Positions 1 through 5,828 of a DNA stretch of 12,229 bases are shown here, in pieces. The translations under genes and the position numbers were made by a program. How positions within the stretch are numbered: position 1 is the first letter of the stretch; every line of letters begins with the position of its first letter. The notes under the pieces are model-generated. The model was not told the DNA's origin, made no database searches, and was given only the letters and a program-made list of their open reading frames with translations. Origin of the DNA: DASPKA01 sp035628335 (lineage in GTDB: Bacteria; Patescibacteriota; Doudnabacteria; UBA920); the NCBI GenBank assembly GCA_035628335.1, contig DASPKA010000064.1, positions 1-12,229 on the forward strand, given 5' to 3'.

Positions 1-193
1 GCGAAAATGCTAGCATAATTACCGGGTCCTGAGAGACGGGGAGCTCGAGAACCCTTGCAAGGCCTGGGTACTTGGAACGGTCTCCTCTGTGATCTAGCAT
101 TTCAAGTTGGACTAGCGTAAGATTAGGAACCTCGGACGGTACGAGACTTTTGAAAAGGGATACGAGGTTTTCGTCAGCTATTATGTTTTTCAT
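1..193 (-). CDS. small unknown protein, N-terminal part (runs off left edge)
   Basis: This is an open frame of 64 codons from the ATG at 193-191 to the window edge, beginning MKNIIADENLVSLFKSLV. The start is set by a strong Shine-Dalgarno, GGAGG four bases before the ATG (198-202 on the plus strand). I recognise no domain. The residues visible look like a soluble protein with an amphipathic N-terminal segment and no signal peptide. GC is about 53% in the first 60 bases, higher than the conserved genes nearby, as in the other small SD-led genes here. A perfect -35 TTGACA lies just beyond the tRNA terminator, so the gene probably has its own promoter. The C-terminus is outside the window and no function can be given. 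Confidence 0.6.
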   Translation of the reverse strand, partial: MKNIIADENLVSLFKSLVPSEVPNLTLVQLEMLDHRGDRSKYPGLARVLELPVSQDPVIMLAFS

Positions 194-222
194 ATGTCCT
201 CCAGAAATTTGGTTGTTGTTTA

Positions 223-253
223 AGTATTCTCTACTATTCACACATTTTGTCAA
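223..253 (-). promoter_or_regulatory. possible promoter of the 1-193 gene
   Basis: A perfect -35 TTGACA lies at 248-253 (minus strand). The best -10 is weak: AGAATA at 17 bases or AATACT at 19 bases downstream. The predicted leader of about 20-25 bases carries the GGAGG. It starts where the T-tract of the tRNA terminator ends. Confidence 0.4.
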
Positions 254-277
254 ATAAAAAACCAGACTAACGTCTGG
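253..277 (-). terminator. Rho-independent terminator of the tRNA gene
   Basis: On the minus strand the arms CCAGAC and GTCTGG form a perfect 6-bp stem with loop GTTA, followed by TTTTTTATT. It begins three bases after the tRNA CCA end. Confidence 0.85.
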
Positions 278-279
278 AA

Positions 280-355
280 TGGTGGGCGTGCAAGGACTCG
301 AACCTTGGACCCAGTGTGTATAAGACACTTGCTCTACCAACTGAGCTACACGCCC
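280..355 (-). tRNA. tRNA-Ile, anticodon UAU (reads AUA)
   Basis: The sequence folds as a complete 76-nt cloverleaf. The acceptor GGGCGTG pairs with CACGCCC, the D stem GCTC with GAGC around an 8-nt loop with GG, the anticodon stem AGTGT with ACACT, and the T stem CAAGG with CCTTG around TTCGAGT. The discriminator is A and CCA is encoded. The anticodon loop is CTTATAC: C32, U33, then UAU at 34-36 (plus-strand 320-322), A37, C38. UAU reads the isoleucine codon AUA. A73, C4-G69 and U12-A23 agree with known IleRS identity elements. Most bacteria read AUA with a CAU-anticodon tRNA modified to lysidine by TilS, so this form is uncommon. AUA codons are used freely in neighbouring genes, for example near the end of rsmI. 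A divergent promoter shared with rsmI lies just upstream. Confidence 0.93.
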
Positions 356-365
356 ATTAGTATGT

Positions 366-394
366 ATTTTATCTTAATAGCCGTTTACTTGCAA
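366..394 (-). promoter_or_regulatory. tRNA promoter
   Basis: On the minus strand, -35 TTGCAA (389-394) is followed by a 17-base spacer and -10 TAAAAT (366-371). The predicted start is about four bases before the tRNA 5' end. It overlaps the plus-strand rsmI promoter. Confidence 0.65.
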
Positions 395-412
395 TACGCT
401 CTAACGTATAAT
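384..412 (+). promoter_or_regulatory. rsmI promoter, leaderless arrangement
   Basis: -35 TTTACT (384-389), 17-base spacer, perfect -10 TATAAT (407-412). Only six bases separate the -10 from the ATG at 419, so transcription should begin at or next to the first base of the start codon. Confidence 0.65.
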
Positions 413-418
413 ATCTGC

Positions 419-1084
419 ATGCTGTATATTGTTCCAACTCCTATAGGTAACTTAGGTGATATGACGTTTCGGGCGGTTGAGGTTTTGAAAAGTGTGGATG
501 TTATTATTGCGGAAAATCCAACACATACTTTAAAATTACTTAACTATTTTAAGCTACCAAAAAAACCTCTGAAGCAGTTTGCAGACCACAATGAACATAA
601 AGTTGTGGCGTCGCTTTTAAAGGAATGTGAGAATAAGGTTTGTGCTTTGGTAAGTGATGCGGGCACTCCAGGGATTTCTGATCCAGGCTTTAGGTTGGTA
701 CGAGCTTGCGTGCAAGCAGGGATAAAAGTTGAGAGCTTGCCTGGTGCTTGCGCTGCAACAGTTGCCCTGGCTGGCTCTGGGTTGCCGACAGATAGATTTT
801 TGTTTTTAGGTTTTTTAGGAAAGACAGAACATAAAGTTAGACAGGCAATAGGTCAGGCAATAGAAATCGAAGCTACTGCAGTAGCGTATGAGTCGCCTCA
901 AAGACTTATAAAATCACTCACATACATTGCTAAATACTTTCCCACCTGTCATGTAGTCCTTGCACGGGAGCTGACTAAGCTGCATGAGGAGTATATTCGA
1001 GGCACGCCACAGGAAGCATTAAAAATAATACTAGACAAACCTTCGGTCAAAGGGGAGATAGTATTATTGGTCTCAGTAAAATAA
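419..1084 (+). CDS. rsmI: RsmI-like 16S rRNA (cytidine-2'-O)-methyltransferase, short form
   Basis: The family uses SAM to 2'-O-methylate C1402 of 16S rRNA in the decoding centre. The N-terminus MLYIVPTPIGNLGDMTFRA, the loop DAGTPGISDPGFRLV (about residues 80-94), GLPTDRFLFLGFL, YESPQRL, LARELTKLHEE and the C-terminal KGEIVLLV are all family motifs of the tetrapyrrole-methylase fold. The protein is 221 aa against about 270-290 usually, so the small C-terminal domain is missing; it ends just after the core fold. Two normally conserved motifs differ from what I expect: ENPTHT in place of EDTRHT, and PGACAA in place of PGPSA. An upstream in-frame ATG at 305 is rejected because that stretch lies across the tRNA gene. 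The start at 419 has no SD but sits six bases after a perfect -10, so the mRNA is probably leaderless. Confidence 0.9.
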   Translation: MLYIVPTPIGNLGDMTFRAVEVLKSVDVIIAENPTHTLKLLNYFKLPKKPLKQFADHNEHKVVASLLKECENKVCALVSDAGTPGISDPGFRLVRACVQAGIKVESLPGACAATVALAGSGLPTDRFLFLGFLGKTEHKVRQAIGQAIEIEATAVAYESPQRLIKSLTYIAKYFPTCHVVLARELTKLHEEYIRGTPQEALKIILDKPSVKGEIVLLVSVK

Positions 1085-1116
1085 AAAAACGATCAGAAGG
1101 GTGGGTTTCTGATCGT
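1082..1116 (-). terminator. terminator of the 81-aa gene
   Basis: On the minus strand, ACGATCAGAA and TTCTGATCGT form a perfect 10-bp stem with an 8-base loop, directly after the stop codon, followed by a run of seven T. On the plus strand there is no T-tract after the stem, so rsmI has no clear terminator of its own. Confidence 0.85.
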
Positions 1117-1361
1117 CATGCCCCATCAATCCCCCATTCTAAGGCGCCTGCCTTAACGAGTTTGACGAGGTCGTGAAAGTGGATAGCCAGGTATTTGTAC
1201 TGCATAGGGTGAGCTCTGCAGCGCAACGTAACCTTGCCGTCACGTGACCCAAAGCTAACGTTCCACTTGCCAAATTTGTACTGAGCACGTGGGTTGCTGA
1301 GCCAGACGACGATTTGTGCTCTAATTTCGTCGCTGGTTGCAGTTTTTCTTGTTAGAACCAT
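1116..1361 (-). CDS. small unknown protein, 81 aa
   Basis: The protein starts MVLTRKTATSDEIRAQIVVW and is basic in the middle, rich in aromatic and basic residues (YKFGKWNVSFGSRDGKVTLRC), and ends GALEWGIDGA. No known domain, signal peptide or membrane segment is visible. The ATG at 1361 is chosen over one five codons upstream because a strong GGAGGA SD lies four bases before it (1365-1370), inside the longer frame. GC is about 50-57%, above the neighbours. It stands alone on the minus strand between rsmI and yebC with its own terminator, so it is a separate transcription unit. The product is unknown; the SD, the terminator and an intact frame argue that it is a real gene. Confidence 0.75.
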   Translation of the reverse strand: MVLTRKTATSDEIRAQIVVWLSNPRAQYKFGKWNVSFGSRDGKVTLRCRAHPMQYKYLAIHFHDLVKLVKAGALEWGIDGA

Positions 1362-1380
1362 ACTTCCTCCTTCCACTTCC

Positions 1381-1390
1381 AGTATATACT
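1381..1390. promoter_or_regulatory. palindromic -10 between the 81-aa gene and yebC
   Basis: AGTATATACT equals its own reverse complement and offers a TATACT -10 on both strands. On the minus strand the start would fall about 12-14 bases upstream of the 81-aa gene's ATG, just before its SD. On the plus strand it would give yebC a leader of about 19 bases. No good -35 is visible for either direction, so this is tentative. A TGATATTAA extended -10 at 1394-1402 is an alternative for yebC. Confidence 0.35.
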
Positions 1391-1415
1391 TAATGATATT
1401 AATTTCCTATTCAAC

Positions 1416-2129
1416 ATGTCAGGTCATTCGAAATGGGCGCAGATTAAGCGAAGTAAAGGTGCAAAAGATGCTAAACGAGGTGTCTTGTTTTCTAAGTTGT
1501 CAAAGAAAATTACCATGGCAGCCAAAGCCGGCGGTAGCAGCGACCCGAACTTAAACTTCCAGCTCAGAAGCGAGTGGGATAGTGCCCGAAGTGAAGGTAT
1601 GCCGCTTGAGAACATTGAACGCGCTGCAAAAAAAGCTTTTGGCACGGACGCAGTTTCTATTACTGAAGTAGTGTATGAAGGTTATGGACCATATGGCACA
1701 GCCTTTATTGTTGAAGTAGCAACTGACAGTACAAACCGTGCTGTCCAAAATATAAAGCACATATTTTCTAAACACAGCGGCACTCTTGGTGCCATGGGAT
1801 CAGTGGCTTGGCAATTTCAGACTAAAGGTCAGATTTTAATAGAGCGAACAGCTGAGATAGATACAATCCAAATGGCTGCAATTGAGGCTGGAGCAGATGA
1901 CGTGAAAGAGTCAGCAGAGGGGCTTGAGGTATATACCCAACCTGAAGATTTGCAAACAATAAGAAACATTTTAGAAAAAGCCGGTGCAAAAGTCGCGCAA
2001 GTACAGATTGTTAAATTATCGACTCAAGGCATAAACCTTGCGGAGGACCAGAGAGAAAAAGTGCACGCGTTACTTGCCGAGTTGGAAGATTACGAAGATG
2101 TCTTGGCGGTCCATACATCTATGAATTAA
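1416..2129 (+). CDS. yebC: YebC/PmpR-family protein
   Basis: The 237-aa protein matches the family's usual length of about 240-250. The N-terminal signature MSGHSKWAQIKRSKGAKDAKRG is cut here to its key part: GHSKW, then KGAKDAKRG, then FSKLSKKITMAAK. The central segment YEGYGPYGTAFIVE and the NIKHIFSKHSG...G-S-V-A-W stretch are also typical of the three-domain YebC fold. Family members act as transcription regulators in some species and, more recently, as translation factors that relieve ribosome stalling at proline-rich sequence; which applies here cannot be told. No SD precedes the ATG. In many bacteria yebC lies beside ruvC; here the two are about 3 kb apart on the same strand, separated by the regulator-permease block. 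It ends at a bidirectional terminator. Confidence 0.96.
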   Translation: MSGHSKWAQIKRSKGAKDAKRGVLFSKLSKKITMAAKAGGSSDPNLNFQLRSEWDSARSEGMPLENIERAAKKAFGTDAVSITEVVYEGYGPYGTAFIVEVATDSTNRAVQNIKHIFSKHSGTLGAMGSVAWQFQTKGQILIERTAEIDTIQMAAIEAGADDVKESAEGLEVYTQPEDLQTIRNILEKAGAKVAQVQIVKLSTQGINLAEDQREKVHALLAELEDYEDVLAVHTSMN

Positions 2130-2166
2130 AAAACTTACTTAGCCTGTTGGCTGGGTAAGTTTTTTA
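2128..2166. terminator. bidirectional terminator, yebC / TrmB-like gene
   Basis: AAAACTTACTTAGCC pairs with GGCTGGGTAAGTTTT (stem near 2129-2164, loop TGTT, few mismatches), flanked by A6 on the left and T6 on the right. It serves both convergent genes, and the last T's overlap the stop codon of the minus-strand gene. Confidence 0.85.
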
Positions 2167-2931
2167 CTGCGCCTCGTCTAGAGTTTCCCAAATGCCTTTA
2201 AAGAGCTGGCGTTGTTCATTTGCTAAGATTCTATCATAGATTTCTATTGCATAAAAGGGACGGGTTGAGGTTATTATCATGATTACGTAATCTCCAGCAA
2301 TCCAGGTAGTTGCTTTGAACTCTCCTGTTTTTTTCCAAAATTGAATTTGCCTTCGCGCAAACTTTTTCTTTTTTATATTTTCTGCTGACTGGTTAGAGAG
2401 TAATTTAAGCTCTATGCTTGGTGGAGATCCTGTTTCCCAATACCAGTCTATCCATTTTTCAAAATAGTTAATAAATGTTTTGTCCTGGTATCCCCACCAG
2501 TGATTGTCATGCTGCAATACACTTTGATTCCAGGACGCTGTACGCTTATATAAAAATCTTTCTAAGTTCTGTTCCTCAACGTAGGTGATTTTAGGGGGAG
2601 CATAGCTTTGGTTATTTTGTATACTTTCAAGTTCGCGGATGCTTTCTTCTACAGCTTTTTTATTTTTGTAAAATTCAGTCTCTTTTCTTTCAAGTACGTA
2701 CTTAAGTTCCTCTGGAGATTTTGCAGTAACGTATTCTACTCGACCAGCCAGGTCTCTTTCAATAAGCCCTAGTTGATCTAATTCTTTTAGCAAATAGTAA
2801 GCAGAGGATCTGTTCACCCCTGCCAGCTTGGCTAGTTGAGTAACAGGAGTCTTCCCTGCACGCAAAACAGCGCTGTAGAGAGCTATTTGTTTATCGTTTA
2901 AGCCTAAATACTTTAGAGCAAATAGAGACAT
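2164..2931 (-). CDS. TrmB-family transcriptional regulator
   Basis: Residues 1-75 form a winged helix-turn-helix of the TrmB type: LGLNDKQIALYSAVL, then GKTPVTQLAKLAGVNRSSAYY, then the wing LIERDLAGRVEYVTAKSPE. Residues about 76-105 are a charged, probably coiled-coil linker. The C-terminal half (about 110-255, with WGYQDKTFINYFEKW and TTWIAGDYVIMI) looks like the degenerate phospholipase-D-like sensor half of these regulators; no HKD catalytic motif is seen, so it should bind ligand and not cleave. The 255-aa length fits. It is divergent from the purine permease, which it may control, as often for regulator and transporter pairs; this is inference. The start has no SD, and a TTGACA-17-TAATAT promoter leaves only a few leader bases. 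Confidence 0.85.
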   Translation of the reverse strand: MSLFALKYLGLNDKQIALYSAVLRAGKTPVTQLAKLAGVNRSSAYYLLKELDQLGLIERDLAGRVEYVTAKSPEELKYVLERKETEFYKNKKAVEESIRELESIQNNQSYAPPKITYVEEQNLERFLYKRTASWNQSVLQHDNHWWGYQDKTFINYFEKWIDWYWETGSPPSIELKLLSNQSAENIKKKKFARRQIQFWKKTGEFKATTWIAGDYVIMIITSTRPFYAIEIYDRILANEQRQLFKGIWETLDEAQ

Positions 2932-2940
2932 TATAGTTAT

Positions 2941-2969
2941 ATATTAAAAGTTTTGTTTAAAATTGTCAA
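2941..2969 (-). promoter_or_regulatory. promoter of the TrmB-like gene
   Basis: Perfect -35 TTGACA (2964-2969, minus), 17-base spacer, -10 TAATAT (2941-2946). The predicted start is about three bases before the ATG. The -35 lies inside one of two AATTGTCAA repeats, so a protein bound there would repress this gene. Confidence 0.6.
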
Positions 2970-3048
2970 CAGAAAATAAATGCATATTTAAAGCATTTAA
3001 ATACACGTTATAGACTTATTGTTTAAGATATTGTTGAATAATTGTCAA
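2961..3048 (+). repeat. AATTGTCAA direct repeats, candidate operators
   Basis: The nonamer occurs at 2961-2969 and 3040-3048, 79 bases apart, with loosely similar left flanks (GTTTAA, GTTGAAT). The first covers the regulator's -35; the second lies between the permease -35 and -10. Between them is an AT-rich inverted repeat, AAATGC and GCATTT, near 2979-2999. This is consistent with autoregulation plus permease control, but unproven. Confidence 0.35.
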
Positions 3049-3062
3049 GTTCTTGGTATGAT
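3034..3062 (+). promoter_or_regulatory. promoter of the permease-methyltransferase unit
   Basis: -35 TTGAAT (3034-3039), 17-base spacer, -10 TATGAT (3057-3062) with a TGG extension. The predicted leader is about 25 bases and has no SD. Confidence 0.5.
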
Positions 3063-3093
3063 ACTAAATCATTAATCTTTACGCATTTTCTCT

Positions 3094-4380
3094 ATGAACA
3101 AATTGGATAAGTATTTTAGTATCTCAGAACGTGGGTCAAGCTTGCGAACTGAAATGCTAGCTGGTGTATCAACGTTTCTTGCGTTGTCATACATTTTTGT
3201 AGTTAACCCTGCAATACTTTCCGCAATGGGAGTAGGGAAGTCAGCAATTTTTTTCGCGACTATCCTAGGCTCAGTAGTAACTACTTTAGTAATGGGTCTC
3301 TGGGCGCGTCTGCCATTTGCTGTGGCACCGGGACTAGAGATGAATGCATATGTCGCGTATGTAGTCGTAGGTGTAATGGGCTTTACCTGGCAAGGTGCTT
3401 TGGGTGCAGTATTTTGGTCTGGCGTGCTAACAGTTCTCTTTAGTTTTTCTGGCATTCGCGTGAAAATAGTTAATGCAATTCCAGATAGCTTGAAGGTTGG
3501 CCTTGCAGCTGCGGTAGGTATATTTCTACTTTTGATTGCTTTAAAGGTTTCTGGTATCGCAGTGTATGACGGAATTGCGCTGAAAGGAATAGCTAACCTT
3601 TTCTCCAAGCCAGCCTTAATTTTTTATGTTGGTTTATTCTGTGCACTGGTGCTAAAGAGGCTTCATGTTAGAGGGTCTGTATTAGGGAGCATTATTATTG
3701 CTACAGTTTTTGCGCACGTGATTGGTGCTGCTCCTGCGGGAGAAGCTTTTAGTCTTGGAAAAGACTTGTTTGCAGCAACATTTAAATTAGACTTTGGTGT
3801 TATCTTCAACCCAAAGATCTGGAGTGTAATACTAGTGCTGTTTATTCTTGATTTTTATGGATCTATTGCAAAATTCATTGGTCTGACTAAAACAACTTCA
3901 ATTTTGCAAGAAAATGAACTTCCACGGCTAAAGGAAGGACTTATTGTTGATGGGGGTGGTACAGTACTTGGGGCACTTACGGGTACTTCAAACCTTATAA
4001 CCTATGTGGAAAGTGCCGTAGGAATAGGCGAGGGTGGCAGAACAGGCATTGTAGCCGTAGTTGTTGCTGTCCTTATGAGTCTCTTTATTTTTTTAACCCC
4101 ACTCTTAGCTCTCATCCCAGCTGCAGCAACCACAGGAGCACTATTCTTTGTTGGCTTAAGTCTTTTTCCAAGCAGAAAAGATGTAAATGGGCTCTTTGAT
4201 AAATTAGCCATAAGTGCAATGGTGATAACTACAATTGTCACATTTGGTTTGGATAAAGCCATGTTTGCAGGTTTTGCAACCTATATTATCCTTAATCTTA
4301 TCGCACGTAAGTTCAACAAGCTGAATGTGTATTTTGTTGGATCAGCTTTCGTGCTCATGTTGAGCTTAGTGATCTCATAA
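3094..4380 (+). CDS. NCS2-family purine permease, AzgA/PbuG-like
   Basis: The 428-aa integral membrane protein has about a dozen hydrophobic segments. The N-terminus RTEMLAGVSTFLALSYIFVVNPAIL (shown to 20 as RTEMLAGVSTFLALSYIFVV) is typical of the AzgA branch, as are APGLEMNAYVAYVVVG, AIPDSLKVGLAAAVGIFL and the GTSNLITYVESAVGIGEGGR motif. AzgA members take up adenine, guanine or hypoxanthine with protons. The core motif reads APGLEMNA where many family members have APGMGLNA, so substrate range may differ. Purine uptake fits an organism with limited nucleotide synthesis. The gene is divergent from a TrmB-like regulator and is followed after three bases by a methyltransferase, probably on the same mRNA. 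No SD is present. Confidence 0.9.
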   Translation: MNKLDKYFSISERGSSLRTEMLAGVSTFLALSYIFVVNPAILSAMGVGKSAIFFATILGSVVTTLVMGLWARLPFAVAPGLEMNAYVAYVVVGVMGFTWQGALGAVFWSGVLTVLFSFSGIRVKIVNAIPDSLKVGLAAAVGIFLLLIALKVSGIAVYDGIALKGIANLFSKPALIFYVGLFCALVLKRLHVRGSVLGSIIIATVFAHVIGAAPAGEAFSLGKDLFAATFKLDFGVIFNPKIWSVILVLFILDFYGSIAKFIGLTKTTSILQENELPRLKEGLIVDGGGTVLGALTGTSNLITYVESAVGIGEGGRTGIVAVVVAVLMSLFIFLTPLLALIPAAATTGALFFVGLSLFPSRKDVNGLFDKLAISAMVITTIVTFGLDKAMFAGFATYIILNLIARKFNKLNVYFVGSAFVLMLSLVIS

Positions 4381-4383
4381 TAT

Positions 4384-5070
4384 ATGCCGCACTATATAAC
4401 AGAACAAAATGAATGGCATCATGTAGTAAGGGATTTGGAGGCTGAAGAGATAAAACTTGCATCCTATGATAAAACCTTGATACCACTGCTAGGTGATGTT
4501 CGAGAAAAAAATATTTTGGACTTTGGAAGCGGACCAGGTGTGCTATGTGCAGTTTTACAAAAACTTGGTGCAAACGTCAAGGCATATGATATAAATCCTC
4601 AGATACTTGCCGATGCCGCTAAGAAAATAGGGAAGCAGAATGTTTACGAAGACTGGATTAAAGTGCCTCAGGGTTACTTTGATATACTTATCTGCAATTT
4701 AGTTCTCTGCATTGTAACTGACGCTGAGGCTATACGCATTTGTGAGCAGATTCAGAGTACTCTTGCTCAGGAAGGGTACGCTTACATTGGTTTTTGCAAT
4801 CCGAAAATTTTTGATATAAGAGAGTCTAAGTTAGACTTTCGATTTCCGACTGGAAATGTATACGGAGAAAACCATTCATATCGCAAAGTAAAAAAAGAAG
4901 GCAAATATGTAATATTAGAAACTCATCGCCCAATTGATTGGTATAAAAAGATATTTGCGAAGACAGGGTTGGAATTAGTAGAAACTTTCTACACCCCTGA
5001 GTATGAGTTGGGCGGAAAGGATATTCAAGATTTTATAATATTTAAACTCAAAAAATGTAGAAACTTGTAA
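4384..5070 (+). CDS. class I SAM-dependent methyltransferase, substrate unknown
   Basis: Of 228 aa, the first 40 are an N-terminal cap, followed by a Rossmann fold. Motif I is ILDFGSGPGVL (residues 44-54). The acidic residue at the end of strand 2 is D69 in AYDINPQIL and binds the SAM ribose. FDILICNLVLCI (99-110) is motif IV. The remainder resembles the small-molecule or ubiE-type methyltransferases, with a tail rich in aromatic residues (HRPIDWYKKIF) that may form the substrate pocket. I cannot name the substrate. It starts three bases after the permease stop and has no SD, so it is likely translated by coupling from the permease. Association with a purine permease might hint at a base or nucleoside, but such pairings are often accidental. 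Confidence 0.85.
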   Translation: MPHYITEQNEWHHVVRDLEAEEIKLASYDKTLIPLLGDVREKNILDFGSGPGVLCAVLQKLGANVKAYDINPQILADAAKKIGKQNVYEDWIKVPQGYFDILICNLVLCIVTDAEAIRICEQIQSTLAQEGYAYIGFCNPKIFDIRESKLDFRFPTGNVYGENHSYRKVKKEGKYVILETHRPIDWYKKIFAKTGLELVETFYTPEYELGGKDIQDFIIFKLKKCRNL

Positions 5071-5094
5071 ATGCTGCTGGTTTCTGTCTATTAT
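5065..5094 (+). promoter_or_regulatory. ruvC promoter, leaderless arrangement
   Basis: -35 TTGTAA (5065-5070, covering the methyltransferase stop), 18-base spacer, -10 TATTAT (5089-5094). The ATG at 5100 follows after five bases and a second ATG at 5103 after eight, so transcription should start at the initiation codons. Confidence 0.55.
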
Positions 5095-5099
5095 TCAGT

Positions 5100-5585
5100 A
5101 TGATGATACTAGGCATAGACCCCGGTACTGCTACTACTGGTTATGCATTTCTAGAACAGAATACAAGAAACAAAACTCAATGTGAGATTGCGGAATTTGG
5201 AGTAATAACTACGGCAAAGTATGAGCGTGCAGATATAAGATTACGTATTCTGTATGAAGATTTATCTGCACTTATAAAGAAGTACAGGCCGCTCTGCGCA
5301 GGGGTTGAAAAGTTGTTTTTTACAACAAACCAAAAGACCGCGATTGAGGTTGCTCAAGCCCGCGGAGTGGTGTTGTTGGTGCTCGCTCAGCATAAAATCC
5401 AAGTTATTGAGCTGACTCCACTGCAGGTTAAAAATTATATTACGGGCTACGGGAAGGCAGAAAAGCTGCAGATCCAAAAAATGATGCAGCAAACCTTTAA
5501 ACTTAAATCCCTACCTAAGCCGGACGACGCAGCTGACGCTTTGGCCATAGCATACTGTACTTCCCTCATCTATAGACAAAAGTAG
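5100..5585 (+). CDS. ruvC: Holliday-junction resolvase RuvC
   Basis: RuvC cuts four-way DNA junctions symmetrically as a dimer, working with the RuvAB branch-migration motor in recombination repair. The 161-aa length is near the usual 160-175. The RNase-H-like fold shows all four acidic metal ligands: D7 in ILGIDPGTATTGY, E70 in VEKLFF, and D143 and D146 in PDDAADALAIAY, matching the D/E/D/D set of the E. coli enzyme. Two in-frame ATGs (5100 and 5103) are possible starts differing by one residue. No SD is present, and a -10 box directly upstream suggests a leaderless mRNA. RuvA and RuvB are not in the window; the neighbours are a methyltransferase before and a tiny acidic peptide gene plus uvrB after, both in the same direction. 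Confidence 0.96.
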   Translation: MMILGIDPGTATTGYAFLEQNTRNKTQCEIAEFGVITTAKYERADIRLRILYEDLSALIKKYRPLCAGVEKLFFTTNQKTAIEVAQARGVVLLVLAQHKIQVIELTPLQVKNYITGYGKAEKLQIQKMMQQTFKLKSLPKPDDAADALAIAYCTSLIYRQK

Positions 5586-5587
5586 TG

Positions 5588-5633
5588 TTACCTGCTAAGC
5601 TTCTAAGGCAAGTAATATCCTGTGTTTACAGGA
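5588..5633 (+). other. two tandem hairpins before the acidic peptide gene
   Basis: TTACCTGC (5588-5595) can pair with GCAAGTAA (5608-5615), 7 of 8 bases. TCCTGT (5618-5623) pairs perfectly with ACAGGA (5628-5633) around a GTTT loop. They occupy most of the 66-base gap and end eight bases before the SD. They may be processing or stability elements; there is no T-tract, so they are not terminators. Confidence 0.4.
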
Positions 5634-5651
5634 CTTTGAAAGGAATAATAA

Positions 5652-5768
5652 ATGTTACTAGACGAAACCCAAGCAGTGCCAACAGCACCAGCTGATGACA
5701 CCACAGAAGAAAAAGCCCCAGAAAGTGCTGAAGCAGAAGGTACAGAATCTGAGGAAACAGTTGCCTAA
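5652..5768 (+). CDS. 38-aa acidic peptide
   Basis: This short frame starts MLLDETQAVPTAPADD and continues with E, A, T, S and P repeats to ETVA. It has about a dozen acidic residues and one lysine, so it is strongly acidic and almost surely disordered; no signal peptide or membrane segment is visible. Coding is supported by an AGGA SD seven bases before the ATG, a codon pattern that varies at third positions, and a strong terminator four bases after the stop. It lies between ruvC and uvrB on the same strand. Function is unknown. Alternatives are a regulatory leader peptide or a chance frame, but the isolated SD-ORF-terminator unit favours a real, possibly abundant peptide. Confidence 0.65.
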   Translation: MLLDETQAVPTAPADDTTEEKAPESAEAEGTESEETVA

Positions 5769-5771
5769 AGT

Positions 5772-5806
5772 AAAACCCCACCCTAACAGGCGGGGTTTTT
5801 CTTTTT
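5772..5806 (+). terminator. terminator after the acidic peptide gene
   Basis: AAAACCCCACC and GGCGGGGTTTTT form a GC-rich stem with one mismatch and loop CTAACA, followed by TTTTTCTTTTT. It ends the ruvC-peptide unit and isolates uvrB. Confidence 0.9.
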
Positions 5807-5815
5807 GAGTGAGTG

Positions 5816-5824
5816 TGGTATTAT
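5816..5824 (+). promoter_or_regulatory. uvrB promoter, extended -10
   Basis: TGGTATTAT is a TGn-extended -10 (core 5819-5824), lying between the T-tract of the preceding terminator and the ATGs at 5829 and 5838. No good -35 is seen, which the extended -10 may compensate for. No SARS- or LexA-like operator was recognised. Confidence 0.5.
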
Positions 5825-5828
5825 ACAA

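Noticed and set aside
305..418. Longer rsmI start at 305 (38 extra residues)
   Set aside because: The stretch overlaps the tRNA gene on the other strand and both promoters, and the family N-terminus starts at MLYIVPTPIGN (419).
3072..3608. Minus-strand 178-codon open frame
   Set aside because: It is the antisense shadow of the purine permease, proline/threonine/lysine-rich with no SD and no family motif.
5805..5828. uvrB start at 5805
   Set aside because: It lies at the end of the preceding terminator's T-tract and upstream of the predicted -10, and it adds residues not expected in UvrB.
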